Shown piece after piece: positions 1 through 7,540 of a stretch of 19,036 nucleotides of DNA. Under the pieces are notes generated by a model. That model was not told the DNA's origin. It saw only the letters and a program-made list of their open reading frames with translations, and did no database searches. The translations under genes and the position numbers were made by a program. Each line of letters starts with the position of its first letter. The first letter of the stretch is position 1. The DNA is from Acetobacteraceae bacterium (lineage in GTDB: Bacteria; Pseudomonadota; Alphaproteobacteria; Acetobacterales; Acetobacteraceae), in the NCBI GenBank assembly GCA_003164305.1, contig PLSZ01000250.1:1-19036 (forward strand). The letters run 5' to 3'.

Positions 1-510
1 GCCGTCCACACATGACCGGAGGATCGGCGGCCGCGCACCCGTCCGAAATTGTGTGGCCATTCAAGGTTGTGCGGAATTTGACTGATCCTCCGGTCAAGCC
101 GGAGGATGACGAATTGACAAGCCGGAGGATGACGCATTGGGGCGGCCGATCGGCAAAATGAGAATTGCTGAATATTCCCGGCATTCATTTCTTGCGATGG
201 CGCGATGTCCAGGAGCATGCGCACGGAGCTTTTGCAAATCGGCGAGAGCCGTCGTTTTTGAACCCCAGGGCCGGCACGGTGCGCGGCACGGAGCCGAGCG
301 GCCCGAATGCGCGGATCGCGAACCCAGATGGCCACTGGAGCGAGCCACATCCTTCATCGGCTAACATAAATTGTTCCGCCGGTGGCGCCTCGGCGGCCGG
401 TCCGGCTCGGGCGGCGCGATCCCTTCAGCGAACCGCGCGAAATTGTCCGATGCCAACAGTCCGATGCCAAAGGCTGGCGCGGCGCGGCGTGACGGTCCAT
501 CCTGGCCGGG
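1..510. other. Noncoding stretch before the first supportable gene
   Basis: I see no credible gene here. The open frames in this stretch overlap one another on both strands, lack ribosome binding sites and look like by-products of high GC. It holds a REP-like hairpin with a second half-copy (85-134) and a weak 7-bp inverted match between ccacaca near position 7 and tgtgtgg near position 50. The rest shows no recognisable structure. It may contain the promoter of the rightward genes beginning at 511, but no convincing -35/-10 pair stands out. Confidence 0.5.
85..134. repeat. REP-like hairpin plus tandem half-copy
   Basis: A 9-bp perfect stem (85-93 pairing with 99-107) closes a 5-nt tcaag loop. 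The right half, caagccggaggatgacg (95-111), is repeated exactly at 118-134, giving a 23-nt period. The core CGGTCAAGCCGG resembles the core of the palindromes near 9214-9226 (CCGGTCGAGCCGG), so both may belong to one family of extragenic palindromes. Only two units exist, so this is not a CRISPR array. Confidence 0.6.
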
Positions 511-1029
511 ATGGAGCAACCAGGTCCAATCCCTCCGATCCGAGTCGGCGCCGCGCCTGACGGTTCTCTGACCTATCTGGTCGATCTGCCGCCCGAGGCG
601 CTGCCTCCGGTCGCTCGCCGCGACCTTGAGCGCGCGTGGTACGCCGCCCGCCGCGCCGCGCTGGCCGAGCAATGGGGCGCCGTGCGCGTGTTCCGCTTCA
701 GGTGCGCCGACGGAAGCCATTCCGATCTCGTGCTCGCCGACCGTGACGCCAGTTGTTGGGCTGGCGCGCTGGACGCGCTGTACGGGATGGGAACGCGGCA
801 GGGCCTGTCGCTGTGCCTCCGCCTCCTGGCCCTTGTCGATCTGCTGGCCAACGCACCCTGGGCCGTCCCGCTGCTGCGGCTGGCGCGTGACGGAGCCGAA
901 CCAGATCCCGCTTTGCTGCACGCCGCAGCGACCGAACCGTTGACGCACGAGGCGCGCTTCGACCCAACCGGCTTCCGAGCCCGTCTCACTCGTTACACAT
1001 CCCAGCGCCTGACAGGAGCTTCCGCATGA
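511..1029 (+). CDS. Hypothetical protein, 172 aa, coupled to a lipoprotein gene
   Basis: I do not recognise the family. The protein is rich in Ala, Arg and Leu. It has no signal peptide and no clear membrane span, although the leucine-rich stretch around residues 98-125 is fairly hydrophobic. It looks cytosolic and mostly helical. The ATG at 511 has only a weak purine-poor leader, so the start is tentative. Its TGA stop overlaps the ATG of the next gene in an ATGA junction (1026-1029), which indicates translational coupling and supports its reality as a gene. No catalytic motif was found, and no function is offered. Confidence 0.6.
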   Translation: MEQPGPIPPIRVGAAPDGSLTYLVDLPPEALPPVARRDLERAWYAARRAALAEQWGAVRVFRFRCADGSHSDLVLADRDASCWAGALDALYGMGTRQGLSLCLRLLALVDLLANAPWAVPLLRLARDGAEPDPALLHAAATEPLTHEARFDPTGFRARLTRYTSQRLTGASA

Positions 1030-1403
1030 GCCGCGCCGTTATCCTTCCCTTGCTGGCCATGCTGGCGTTGTCCGGTTGCTCCGCCGGATCGATGGGATCC
1101 TCGGAGTCGAGCGCGGTAGGCCCGAGCGGCGACGCGGGGCAGACCCGAACGGACCTCGCGACCCAGACGGCCTGTCGGCAGCGGGCGAACGAGATGTACG
1201 AACAGCGCGATCGGTCGCGGATTTACGCGGCGAACTCATCGGCGAATACGCCATATTCCGCGAATTCCTCCGTCGGCGTGCCCAGCCAGGGCCTGTCCGG
1301 GCAATTCGCCTACGACCAGACGATCGCCGAATGCGAGCGCAACTCCGGAACGGGCGCCCAGTTGCCGGATAATCCAACGGCCTCGCCCCCCAGGGTCCGT
1401 TGA
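1026..1403 (+). CDS. Small putative lipoprotein, 125 aa
   Basis: The N-terminus has a short basic start, a hydrophobic stretch and the lipobox LSGC ending at Cys18, followed by Ser/Gly-rich residues. This predicts a type II signal peptide and lipid anchoring after export. The mature part is low-complexity, rich in Ser, Asn and Ala, with a near-repeat (YAANSSANTPY then SANSSVG) around residues 67-84. A segment with Cys, Arg and Glu residues at about 45-60 and another Cys near 106 are the only other marks. The start is well supported: AGGAG at 1014-1018 lies 7 nt ahead of the ATG. It overlaps the upstream gene by 4 nt. The role is unknown. Confidence 0.75.
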   Translation: MSRAVILPLLAMLALSGCSAGSMGSSESSAVGPSGDAGQTRTDLATQTACRQRANEMYEQRDRSRIYAANSSANTPYSANSSVGVPSQGLSGQFAYDQTIAECERNSGTGAQLPDNPTASPPRVR

Positions 1404-1424
1404 TCCGGGCGCGGCCATAGGGGA

Positions 1425-2672
1425 GTGGCCAGTTTCTCGGCGGTTGGAGGCGTCCTGGCGCAACGCAACGCGCGCATCTTTTATTCCGGCAGCGTCGTAT
1501 GCTGGACCGGTTCGTGGGTGCAACGGATCGCCACCGATTGGATGGCGTGGGAACTGACCCATTCGGCGCTGTGGGTCGGGGTCATCGCGTTCTGCAATCT
1601 GGTGCCGTCCGTGGCGATATCGCCGATCGCCGGCGCGGTTGCGGATCGCATGGACCGAGTGAAGCTGACCATGGCGTCGCAATACGTGGCGATGGCGCAA
1701 TCGATCGCTCTGGTGGTGCTGATCCTGACCGGAACAATCCGCATCGAATACATGGCGTTATTGTCGTTTTGCAACGGTGCCGCCGAGACCTTCGCCCAGC
1801 CGGCACGGCAATGTTTAATTCCTGGTCTGGTGCCGCGGCAGTACCTTCCCGGCGCCGTGGCTTTGAACAGTTTGACTTATAACGTGGCGCGGTTTTTAGG
1901 TCCGGCGATCTCTGGACCGATGATCGCCGCCTGGGGCGTGGTGCCGTCGATCGCGGTCAACGCGGTGGCGTTTTTTTACGCCAGCGTGACGATGACAATG
2001 TTGCGGCTGGACCCCGCGGTGCGCGTTGGTTCGCGTGGCGGCGGCTCCGTGTTGCACGACGCGGTCGAGGGATTGCGCTACGTGGCGCGTCATCCCGGCA
2101 TCGGTCCCTTGCTGTTGTTCGCCGCCACCGTCGGCGTGACGTTGCGCGCGGTGGGGGAAATGCTGCCGCCATACGTCTCGGTCCTGTTCGGCCATGGCGC
2201 CGAGGGGTTGGCGATCCTGGCCAGCACCATGGGCTGCGCCGCGATGGCCGGCGGCTTTCTGGTCGCCATCCGCGGCCGGATTGGCGGCCTCGCGCGCATC
2301 GCCGTCGGCTGTGGGATTCTGCTGGCTCTGGCGACCGCGGGCTTTGTCGCGACGCCATGGTTTCCCGTCGGCGTGGTCTGCATCGGAGCGATGGGCGCGG
2401 CGACGACCGCGCATGGCATTTCGTGCCAGACGTTGATGCAAAACTCCGCCGCGCCGGCGATGGTGGGACGTGTGCTGAGCCTGTGGGGCATGATCACGCG
2501 GGCCGCGCCGGCGATGGGCGCGTTGATTTACGGCGCGGCGTCCGAGGTGTTGGGCCTGCAAATCCCGGTGCTGATCGGCGTCGTGCTTTGCATCGCGATG
2601 TGGGTGCGAACCTGGGGGCGTCTGAGCCACCTGGCCCCCGCGCTGGAGGGGGTCGAGGTCGCGGCCGAGTGA
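1425..2672 (+). CDS. MFS transporter of the MFS_3 / transmembrane secretion effector type
   Basis: This 415-aa polytopic membrane protein has about 12 hydrophobic spans. The opening region (FYSGSVVCWTGSWVQRIATD followed by a W-x-x-x-x-L span) and the loop after helix 2 (GAVADRMDRVKL, motif A-like) fit the MFS_3 group (PF05977), a family of proton-driven exporters that includes enterobactin-exporter-like proteins. The GTG start at 1425 is the only sensible start: the same frame carries the stop of the lipoprotein gene at 1401-1403. Its purine-rich leader (AGGGGA) sits unusually close to the codon. The substrate cannot be read from sequence. The gene follows the lipoprotein by 21 nt and is probably in the same transcript. 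Confidence 0.85.
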   Translation: MASFSAVGGVLAQRNARIFYSGSVVCWTGSWVQRIATDWMAWELTHSALWVGVIAFCNLVPSVAISPIAGAVADRMDRVKLTMASQYVAMAQSIALVVLILTGTIRIEYMALLSFCNGAAETFAQPARQCLIPGLVPRQYLPGAVALNSLTYNVARFLGPAISGPMIAAWGVVPSIAVNAVAFFYASVTMTMLRLDPAVRVGSRGGGSVLHDAVEGLRYVARHPGIGPLLLFAATVGVTLRAVGEMLPPYVSVLFGHGAEGLAILASTMGCAAMAGGFLVAIRGRIGGLARIAVGCGILLALATAGFVATPWFPVGVVCIGAMGAATTAHGISCQTLMQNSAAPAMVGRVLSLWGMITRAAPAMGALIYGAASEVLGLQIPVLIGVVLCIAMWVRTWGRLSHLAPALEGVEVAAE

Positions 2673-2717
2673 GGCGTCGTTAGCGTTTTGGCAATGTTTG
2701 ACCGCCAGGATCGCCGC

Positions 2718-3125
2718 ATGGAAAACAGAGCCGAGGTTGAACTTCTGGTCAATCAGGAGGCGCTCAACGATCTTTCAAAGCGCGTGATCAGTTGCGCGCT
2801 GATCGTGGCGGGTACGCTCGGGACGGGATTCGCCGAACGAATCTACGAGGCGGCGTTGGCCCACGAATTGCGCAAGACTGGACTGCTGGTGGCACAACAG
2901 CGGGGAATCAGCGTCTGGTACGACAACGTCAATATTGGCGACTTCACAGTCGATCTGTTGGTCGAGGACGACTTGCTCGTCGAATTGAAGGCTGTCAGGG
3001 CCCTGGAAGATACGCATCGCGGTCAATGCCTGAACTACCTGAAAGCGACGGGCCTGCGATTGTGCCTGTTGCTGAACTTTGGAACGCCACGTCTGGAAAT
3101 CAAACGCGTGGTGCGTGGACTTTGA
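2718..3125 (+). CDS. GxxExxY protein, PD-(D/E)XK nuclease-like, 135 aa
   Basis: The family-naming motif is visible: Gly37, Glu40 and Tyr43 within GTGFAERIYEAAL. The nuclease-like core follows as Asp79 in DFTVDLLV and Glu89-Leu-Lys91 in LVELKAV, matching the D...ExK pattern of PF13366 (PDDEXK_3). The length (135 aa) is normal and the gene looks intact. Family members have the fold of a Mg-dependent nuclease but no settled function. I chose the ATG at 2718 because CAGGA lies 7 nt ahead; in-frame TTG 2688 and ATG 2694 are possible alternatives. A 6-bp hairpin (3124-3138, GAAGTT/AACTTC, loop CTC) overlaps the stop codon. The left arm of a 32-nt inverted repeat begins 41 nt after the gene, suggesting that gene and repeat belong together. 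Confidence 0.9.
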   Translation: MENRAEVELLVNQEALNDLSKRVISCALIVAGTLGTGFAERIYEAALAHELRKTGLLVAQQRGISVWYDNVNIGDFTVDLLVEDDLLVELKAVRALEDTHRGQCLNYLKATGLRLCLLLNFGTPRLEIKRVVRGL

Positions 3126-3166
3126 AGTTCTCAACTTCTCGTGGTGGTCCGCGATGGCCCGCCAAA

Positions 3167-3383
3167 GAAAACGCGAATCACGCGAAGAAACGCAAATAGC
3201 GCAAAAGGCCGCATTGAGGACGGATTCTCGCCTGACGCGTCATCACGCGCTGACGCTTGCCATGGAATCATAGCTATATCTCGGGCTAATCGACCTATTG
3301 GCGCCCATCACGCGGAGGCAATTAGCCAAAGAGACACAGTCCCCTTCGCGTTATTTGCGTTTCTTCGCGTGATTCGCGTTTTC
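3167..3383. repeat. Perfect 32-nt inverted repeat with a 153-nt centre
   Basis: Positions 3167-3198 are the exact reverse complement of 3352-3383. The identity continues imperfectly inward for about 9 nt. Each arm is itself built from short quasi-repeats of the type ACGCGAAtc / ACGCGAAga / ACGCAAAt, roughly every 9-10 nt. The centre (3199-3351) has no convincing ORF. No target-site duplication is visible beside the arms. The element lies between the GxxExxY gene and the ridA-like gene, in a 449-nt gap (3126-3574). It could fold into a long cruciform or RNA stem. Whether it is a MITE-like mobile unit, a binding array or a terminator cannot be decided here. Confidence 0.85.
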
Positions 3384-3450
3384 CGTTGTCTCAAAGCCGC
3401 GTGCAGAGCCAATCGACCCTATTGCCGCCCACGCGCGGATGCGGTCAGCC
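3286..3450. repeat. Degenerate direct repeat bracketing the right arm
   Basis: A segment of about 43 nt starting ctaatcgacctattggcg (3286-3328) recurs as ccaatcgaccctattgccg (3408-3450). Both copies continue with similar cccaNcacgcgg-type sequence and end in a shared tcagcc/ttagcc. Small indels and substitutions separate them, so this is an old duplication. The right arm of the 32-nt inverted repeat lies between the two copies. The remainder of the gap up to 3574 is C-rich and featureless apart from the ribosome binding site of the next gene. Confidence 0.65.
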
Positions 3451-3574
3451 GATGAGACCCCGCCCTTTCGCGCCGAGACCTCCACCGCTCCCCCAAGACC
3501 ATCCGCGTCCTCACCACTGGCCTCGCCGCCTCGCCTGTCCTAGAATCGCCCGAGCCGCTTCAAGGGAGTCCTCC

Positions 3575-3925
3575 ATGGCCAAAATCATCCGCACCGAGCC
3601 CGGCGCGATCCTGTCCAAAGCCGTCGAATATCATGGTTTTGTCTATCTGCCGGGCATCACCGCTCGTGATACCAAACAGGACATCAAGGGTCAGACCGCC
3701 GATGTGCTGGCGCAGATCGACGCGATGCTGGAGCATCATGGCACCGACAAGACCCGCCTGTTGCAGGCCGTCATCTGGGTCAAGCACATCAAGGACCGCG
3801 TGCTGATGAATGAGATCTGGACCCCCTGGCTGCCGCCGGAGGGCGCTCCGGTTCGCGCCTGCGTGCAGGCCGAGATGGCCGCGCCGGACGTGCTGGTGGA
3901 GATCATGGTCACCGCCTGCAAGTAA
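3575..3925 (+). CDS. RidA family protein (YjgF/YER057c/UK114)
   Basis: The 116-aa length is typical of the trimeric RidA fold. RidA proper hydrolyses reactive enamine/imine intermediates, such as 2-aminoacrylate, released by PLP enzymes. The conserved C-terminal block is present: Arg94 in APVRACVQAEMA and Glu109 in DVLVEIMV, spaced 15 residues apart, as are Arg105 and Glu120 of E. coli RidA. The Arg that binds the substrate carboxylate is therefore retained, which favours a true imine deaminase over the Arg-less subfamilies. I chose the ATG at 3575 because AAGGGAG lies 6 nt upstream; the frame stays open further upstream but without family similarity. No PLP enzyme is adjacent. Confidence 0.88.
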   Translation: MAKIIRTEPGAILSKAVEYHGFVYLPGITARDTKQDIKGQTADVLAQIDAMLEHHGTDKTRLLQAVIWVKHIKDRVLMNEIWTPWLPPEGAPVRACVQAEMAAPDVLVEIMVTACK

Positions 3926-3934
3926 ACGCTTCGC

Positions 3935-3964
3935 ACCCCGGCCCAGCGCAATCTGGACCGGGGT
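3935..3964 (+). terminator. Hairpin after the ridA-like gene, possible terminator
   Basis: ACCCCGG (3935-3941) pairs with CCGGGGT (3958-3964). Inside it, ccag pairs with ctgg around a 6-nt loop, with one mismatch between the stems. It starts 9 nt after the TAA stop. No T-run follows, so intrinsic termination is uncertain. Confidence 0.35.
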
Positions 3965-4049
3965 CGGAACGAAATTCGGGCCATTGCCGGCATCGCGTCG
4001 ATAAACCCTGTTACCGCGCGCGGCACGCGACCCCGACAGGAGAATTCGC

Positions 4050-4406
4050 ATGACCGGATTGTTGTCTCGCTTGCTCAATCGCTCACCCGCCACCCATACC
4101 GAGTGGATCGACATCGACGCGTTACAATCCCGTCTCGATCAGGTTGTATTGATCGACGTCCGCGGCCCTGACGAATTCAACTCGGCGCCGGGCCACCTGC
4201 CGGGCGCGATTAACATTCCGTTGCCGGAACTGTCAGGCCGGATCGATGAAATCTCATCGCACGCGCGTCCCGTCGTCCTGGTCTGCAAAACCGATCGCCG
4301 CTCCGCCAAAGCGGCCGAGATGCTGCTGACCGCCGGGCTGCGCGACGTGGCCGTGCTGCGCGACGGAACCGACGGTTGGCACGCGCGCGGACTACCGCTG
4401 CACTGA
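4050..4406 (+). CDS. Single-domain rhodanese-like protein, 118 aa
   Basis: One rhodanese domain fills the protein. The CH2A-like motif is LIDVRGPDEF (Asp36, Arg38). The active-site loop is Cys79-KTDRRS, a standard six-residue loop beginning with the catalytic cysteine that carries the persulfide. The C-terminal GTDGWHARGLPL is also typical of the family. No signal peptide is seen, so it is cytoplasmic. Such proteins move sulfane sulfur, but the partner is not evident here. AGGAG at 4038-4042 lies 7 nt from the ATG, making the start secure. Its end converges with the Na/Pi transporter gene 14 nt away. Confidence 0.9.
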   Translation: MTGLLSRLLNRSPATHTEWIDIDALQSRLDQVVLIDVRGPDEFNSAPGHLPGAINIPLPELSGRIDEISSHARPVVLVCKTDRRSAKAAEMLLTAGLRDVAVLRDGTDGWHARGLPLH

Positions 4407-4420
4407 ACGCCCGCGCCGGG

Positions 4421-6079
4421 TCAGTCGTCCGCCCGCAACCGGCTCGCCAGCAACTCGCCGTGGCTTCGCAGCACGCGATACGCCGCCGCCGCGACAAGGT
4501 GCGCGTTCACCTGCTTAATGTCGCGCAGCACGTCGAGTTGCAACGCGCTCGCCTCGGTCAGTTGCGAACCACCGGACCGCAGCCGGGAAAAGTGCGCCTG
4601 AGTCGCCGCGGCTTCCATATCCCGAAAAGCTTCTTTTTCGGCCGCCAGCATTCTCGCCGCCTTCACATCGTCGCTCATGAATACCGCCGCGGCCGCCTGT
4701 AGATTGGCGGTCAGCCGGTTCAACGCGGCGGTCAGTTCGGCCTGATCCTTCGCGGCGAAACCCAGTCCTCGCTTCAGTCGTTTCGATGCGAGACCCATCA
4801 GGTTCTTTTCCACGATGTCGCCGGCATATTCCAGGTTATGAGCGAAAGTCAGGATATCCTCAACGCGCTGATGATCCGCCTCGGTCATCGCCTCGGCGTC
4901 GAGCGTTCCCAAATAGGACTTGATCGCCATGTTCAACTTGTCCAGCACGTCGTCCATCCGCTTTATCTGGGCGATCTGCTTGCGGTCGCCATGCTCGAAC
5001 GCATCGCGCGCGCTTTGCAGCATGACGTCCAGCACATCGACCAGCCGCAACGCCTCACGCGCGGCGGCGCCAATCGCGACGGATGGCACATCGGTCGCGG
5101 CGCGATACAGATACAGCGGCTTCCCCGGATCCAGAGGGTCCACGCGCGCCGGAAACCACCGCCGCAGCAACGCCGCGTACGGCCCGAGCACGGGGAAAAA
5201 CACCGCGGCCAGAATCAAATTGAAGCCGGTATGAAAGTCGGCGACCGCGCGCGCGTTATCCGGCACCACGGTCACCAGCCATGGACTGATCACCGGCAAC
5301 GCCAGCAGCGCGAGCCCACATCCCAAAGCACGGTTCAGCAAATTGCCAATCGGCAAGCGGCGCGCCGAAGGATCGCCGCCGGAGACACCTTCCAGCAATG
5401 GATTGATCGCCGTGCCGAGATTGGCGCCCAGTACAAGCGCGAACGCCGCCTCGGGCGGGATCACCCCCTTGGCGGCGAACGACATCACCAACAGCACGAT
5501 CGCGACACTGGAATGCGCGGCCCATGTGACGATGGCGGCGAGCAGCACGCCAAGCACCGGCTCGGTGGCCAGCGCGCCCATGAGCAGCCGCAGGCTCGGC
5601 ACGTCTTCATAAGGCGTGATGACCTCGAGCAACTGATGCAACGAAAGCAGCATCAGGCCGAGCCCGATCGCGACGCGGCCGAGATCGCGCGTGCGCGTGG
5701 CGTCGCCGCGGTTGAACATCAACAGGCCGATCAGGAACAGGCATGGCGCCAGTCCGGCGATGTTGACCGACAGCACCTGAACGATCAGCGTCGTGCCGAC
5801 ATTCGCGCCGAGCATCACGGCCAACGCGGGGACCAGTTCGACGAAGCCCCCGGCGGCGAACCCTGTCAGCATCAGACCCGTCGCCGTGCTGCTCTGCAGG
5901 CAGGCGGTCACGCCTAATCCTGAGAGAAACGCCAGGAAGCGGTTGCGTAGCGCGCCCGCCAGCATGACGCCCAATCGAGGGCCGAAGCCGCGTTGGATGC
6001 CGGTTTGAACCATGCGGACGCCCCAAAGCAGCAGCGCGATGGTGCCCGCCAGGTCGATCAGCGTCAGTGGAAAGTCCAT
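4421..6079 (-). CDS. Na/Pi-cotransporter family protein with C-terminal PhoU-like domain
   Basis: The 552-aa protein has two inverted membrane repeats. The first carries Gln62-Ser-Ser-Thr and GANVGTT (91-97). The second carries AHSSVAIVLL and GANLGTAINP. These are the QSS and GAN(V/L)GT signatures of the PF02690 Na/Pi cotransporter family, which import phosphate with sodium. From about residue 335 to the end the protein is soluble and helical with heptad-like PhoU character (DDVLDKLNMAIKSYL, HNLEYAGDIVEKNL), as in YjbB-like proteins. I chose the ATG at 6079 because AAGGGG lies 5 nt upstream; GTG 6085 would overlap that site. I found no clear Pho box in the 224-nt gap shared with the divergent opgC-like gene. 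Confidence 0.92.
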   Translation of the reverse strand: MDFPLTLIDLAGTIALLLWGVRMVQTGIQRGFGPRLGVMLAGALRNRFLAFLSGLGVTACLQSSTATGLMLTGFAAGGFVELVPALAVMLGANVGTTLIVQVLSVNIAGLAPCLFLIGLLMFNRGDATRTRDLGRVAIGLGLMLLSLHQLLEVITPYEDVPSLRLLMGALATEPVLGVLLAAIVTWAAHSSVAIVLLVMSFAAKGVIPPEAAFALVLGANLGTAINPLLEGVSGGDPSARRLPIGNLLNRALGCGLALLALPVISPWLVTVVPDNARAVADFHTGFNLILAAVFFPVLGPYAALLRRWFPARVDPLDPGKPLYLYRAATDVPSVAIGAAAREALRLVDVLDVMLQSARDAFEHGDRKQIAQIKRMDDVLDKLNMAIKSYLGTLDAEAMTEADHQRVEDILTFAHNLEYAGDIVEKNLMGLASKRLKRGLGFAAKDQAELTAALNRLTANLQAAAAVFMSDDVKAARMLAAEKEAFRDMEAAATQAHFSRLRSGGSQLTEASALQLDVLRDIKQVNAHLVAAAAYRVLRSHGELLASRLRADD

Positions 6080-6303
6080 GGTCACCCCTTCCCGTCACGC
6101 GAAAAACCGCCCAGGGACGCGCGTGCGTCGCATGACCGATCGATAGCAATGTTTCGGCGGTTGTCGTGATCCCGCGGCGACGCGGAGCTTTCCCGTAACC
6201 TGGCACAAAACACGCGCCGGTCCAATGCCTTGTCAGGGTCTGGCGCACCGCCCATCTGACGCGGGAACGGCCGCGCGACACAGTTCAGAGGACTTCCGGA
6301 GGG

Positions 6304-7482
6304 ATGGCGTCACCGCCTGCAACCACGACCCGTCCCACCGCGTCGTCCCGAACCCGTACTGGGCGGGACTACCGGCTCGATTTCTTTCGCGGCCTCGCGC
6401 TGCTGTTTATCTTCATCGACCACATCCCGGACAACGCCATCAGCTATTTCACGCTGCGGTCCTTCGCGTTCTGCGACGCGGCCGAGGTGTTCATTTTTAT
6501 CTCCGGCTATACCGCCGCCTTGGCCTACGCGCCGGTGTTCGAACGCGAAGGCCTCGCGATGGGCGCCGCGCGCATCTACCGGCGCGTCTGGCAACTTTAT
6601 ATCGCGCACCTTTGCCTGTTCATGATTTTCAACGCCGAGGTCGGGTATACCATGAAGTATCTCGACAACCCGCTGTTCGCGGATGAGCTGGCGGTCGGCG
6701 ATTACCTGAACAACCCGGGCGAGGCCTTCATCCGCGTGCTGCTGTTGCAGTTCCAGCCATCGCTGTTGAACATTCTGCCATTGTATATCGTGCTGCTTCT
6801 GGGCCTGCCGCTGCTGATCCTGTGGCTGCGCAAGAACGTTCTGCTCGGACTTGTTCCATCCGCCGCTCTCTGGGCTGGGGCGAACCTCTTCGGCTGGAAC
6901 ATGCCCGGCTTCCCGGAGGGCGAGTTCTGGTACTTCAACCCCTTCGCCTGGCAGTTCTTGTTCGTGATCGCCGCCTGCCTCGGTTTTACCCGCGCCTCTG
7001 GCCGGGATCATGCGCATCCGCCGCGCTGGTTGCGTGTCGGCGCCTTGATTTTTGTCGCGGCCGCCGCGGTGATCTCGGCCTCCTGGAGCCTACACGACGC
7101 CATCAATCGCATTCCACAATACATTCTCCTGCCGGAGGCGTGGTTCGACAAAACCATGCTGCCGCCTGCTCGTTTGCTGAGTATCCTGGCGATCGCGGTG
7201 GTCGTCTCGGCGTATTGCCCGCGCCAATCCCGCTTCCTCACCTCGCGCGCGGGGTGGATCGTGGTGCTGTGCGGACAAAATTCTCTGGAGGTGTTTTGCC
7301 TCAGCATTTTGCTGGCGGTGATGGCGAACTTTGTTCTAAGTCTTGCCGGATATGGCGTCCTCATTCAAATTGCCGTCAACGTGTCCGGCCTTGTCATCAT
7401 GGCCGGGGTCGGGTTGTTGTTGGCGTGGTTCCGGGCGGGCGGTCATTTACCTACGTCGCCGCGGACCGGAACGGTTGCATAA
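6304..7482 (+). CDS. OpgC-family membrane acyltransferase
   Basis: The 392-aa protein has about ten membrane spans and opens with the RDYRLDFFRGLALLFIFIDH signature (residues 21-40; Asp26, Arg29 and His40), then CDAAEVFIFISGYTAA (Glu61, Ser67-Gly68). These match OpgC (PF10129), an inner-membrane acyltransferase related to the acyltransferase-3 group that succinylates osmoregulated periplasmic glucans in known members. No opgG or opgH glucan synthesis genes are in this window, so the acceptor could be another glycan. GGAGGG directly precedes the ATG, which is unusually close. It leads an apparent operon with two secreted SGNH proteins: 58 nt to the first, which then overlaps the second. That arrangement recalls the acyltransferase-3 plus SGNH pairing of periplasmic O-acylation systems; this last point is inference. 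Confidence 0.88.
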   Translation: MASPPATTTRPTASSRTRTGRDYRLDFFRGLALLFIFIDHIPDNAISYFTLRSFAFCDAAEVFIFISGYTAALAYAPVFEREGLAMGAARIYRRVWQLYIAHLCLFMIFNAEVGYTMKYLDNPLFADELAVGDYLNNPGEAFIRVLLLQFQPSLLNILPLYIVLLLGLPLLILWLRKNVLLGLVPSAALWAGANLFGWNMPGFPEGEFWYFNPFAWQFLFVIAACLGFTRASGRDHAHPPRWLRVGALIFVAAAAVISASWSLHDAINRIPQYILLPEAWFDKTMLPPARLLSILAIAVVVSAYCPRQSRFLTSRAGWIVVLCGQNSLEVFCLSILLAVMANFVLSLAGYGVLIQIAVNVSGLVIMAGVGLLLAWFRAGGHLPTSPRTGTVA

Positions 7483-7540
7483 CGGGCGGCATGGTCAATT
7501 ACGCTATGGGGATCGACGTCGCGGTGCGCGGTCAAACGAC

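Noticed and set aside
95..134. Possible CRISPR from two 17-nt identical repeats
   Set aside because: There are only two units with a 6-nt separation, each part of a palindrome; there is no array and no cas gene.
361..948. 195-aa minus-strand open frame overlapping the first gene
   Set aside because: It competes with the plus-strand gene at 511-1029, which has the ATGA coupling. Its composition is Arg/Gln-rich, as is usual for GC shadows.
1896..2630. 244-aa minus-strand open frame
   Set aside because: It is the antisense shadow of the MFS_3 transporter, with biased His/Arg/Gln composition and no ribosome binding site.
3167..3383. Reading the inverted repeat as an insertion sequence
   Set aside because: There is no transposase-sized ORF between the arms and no target-site duplication beside them. 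A MITE-like unit remains possible.
4838..5917. 359-aa open frame on the plus strand
   Set aside because: It lies antisense to the well-supported Na/Pi cotransporter gene and its product is a Gln/Arg/His-rich composition artefact with no domain.
6200..6225. Possible sigma54 promoter (TGGCAC) before the opgC-like gene
   Set aside because: The required TTGC-type -12 element is missing at the right spacing.
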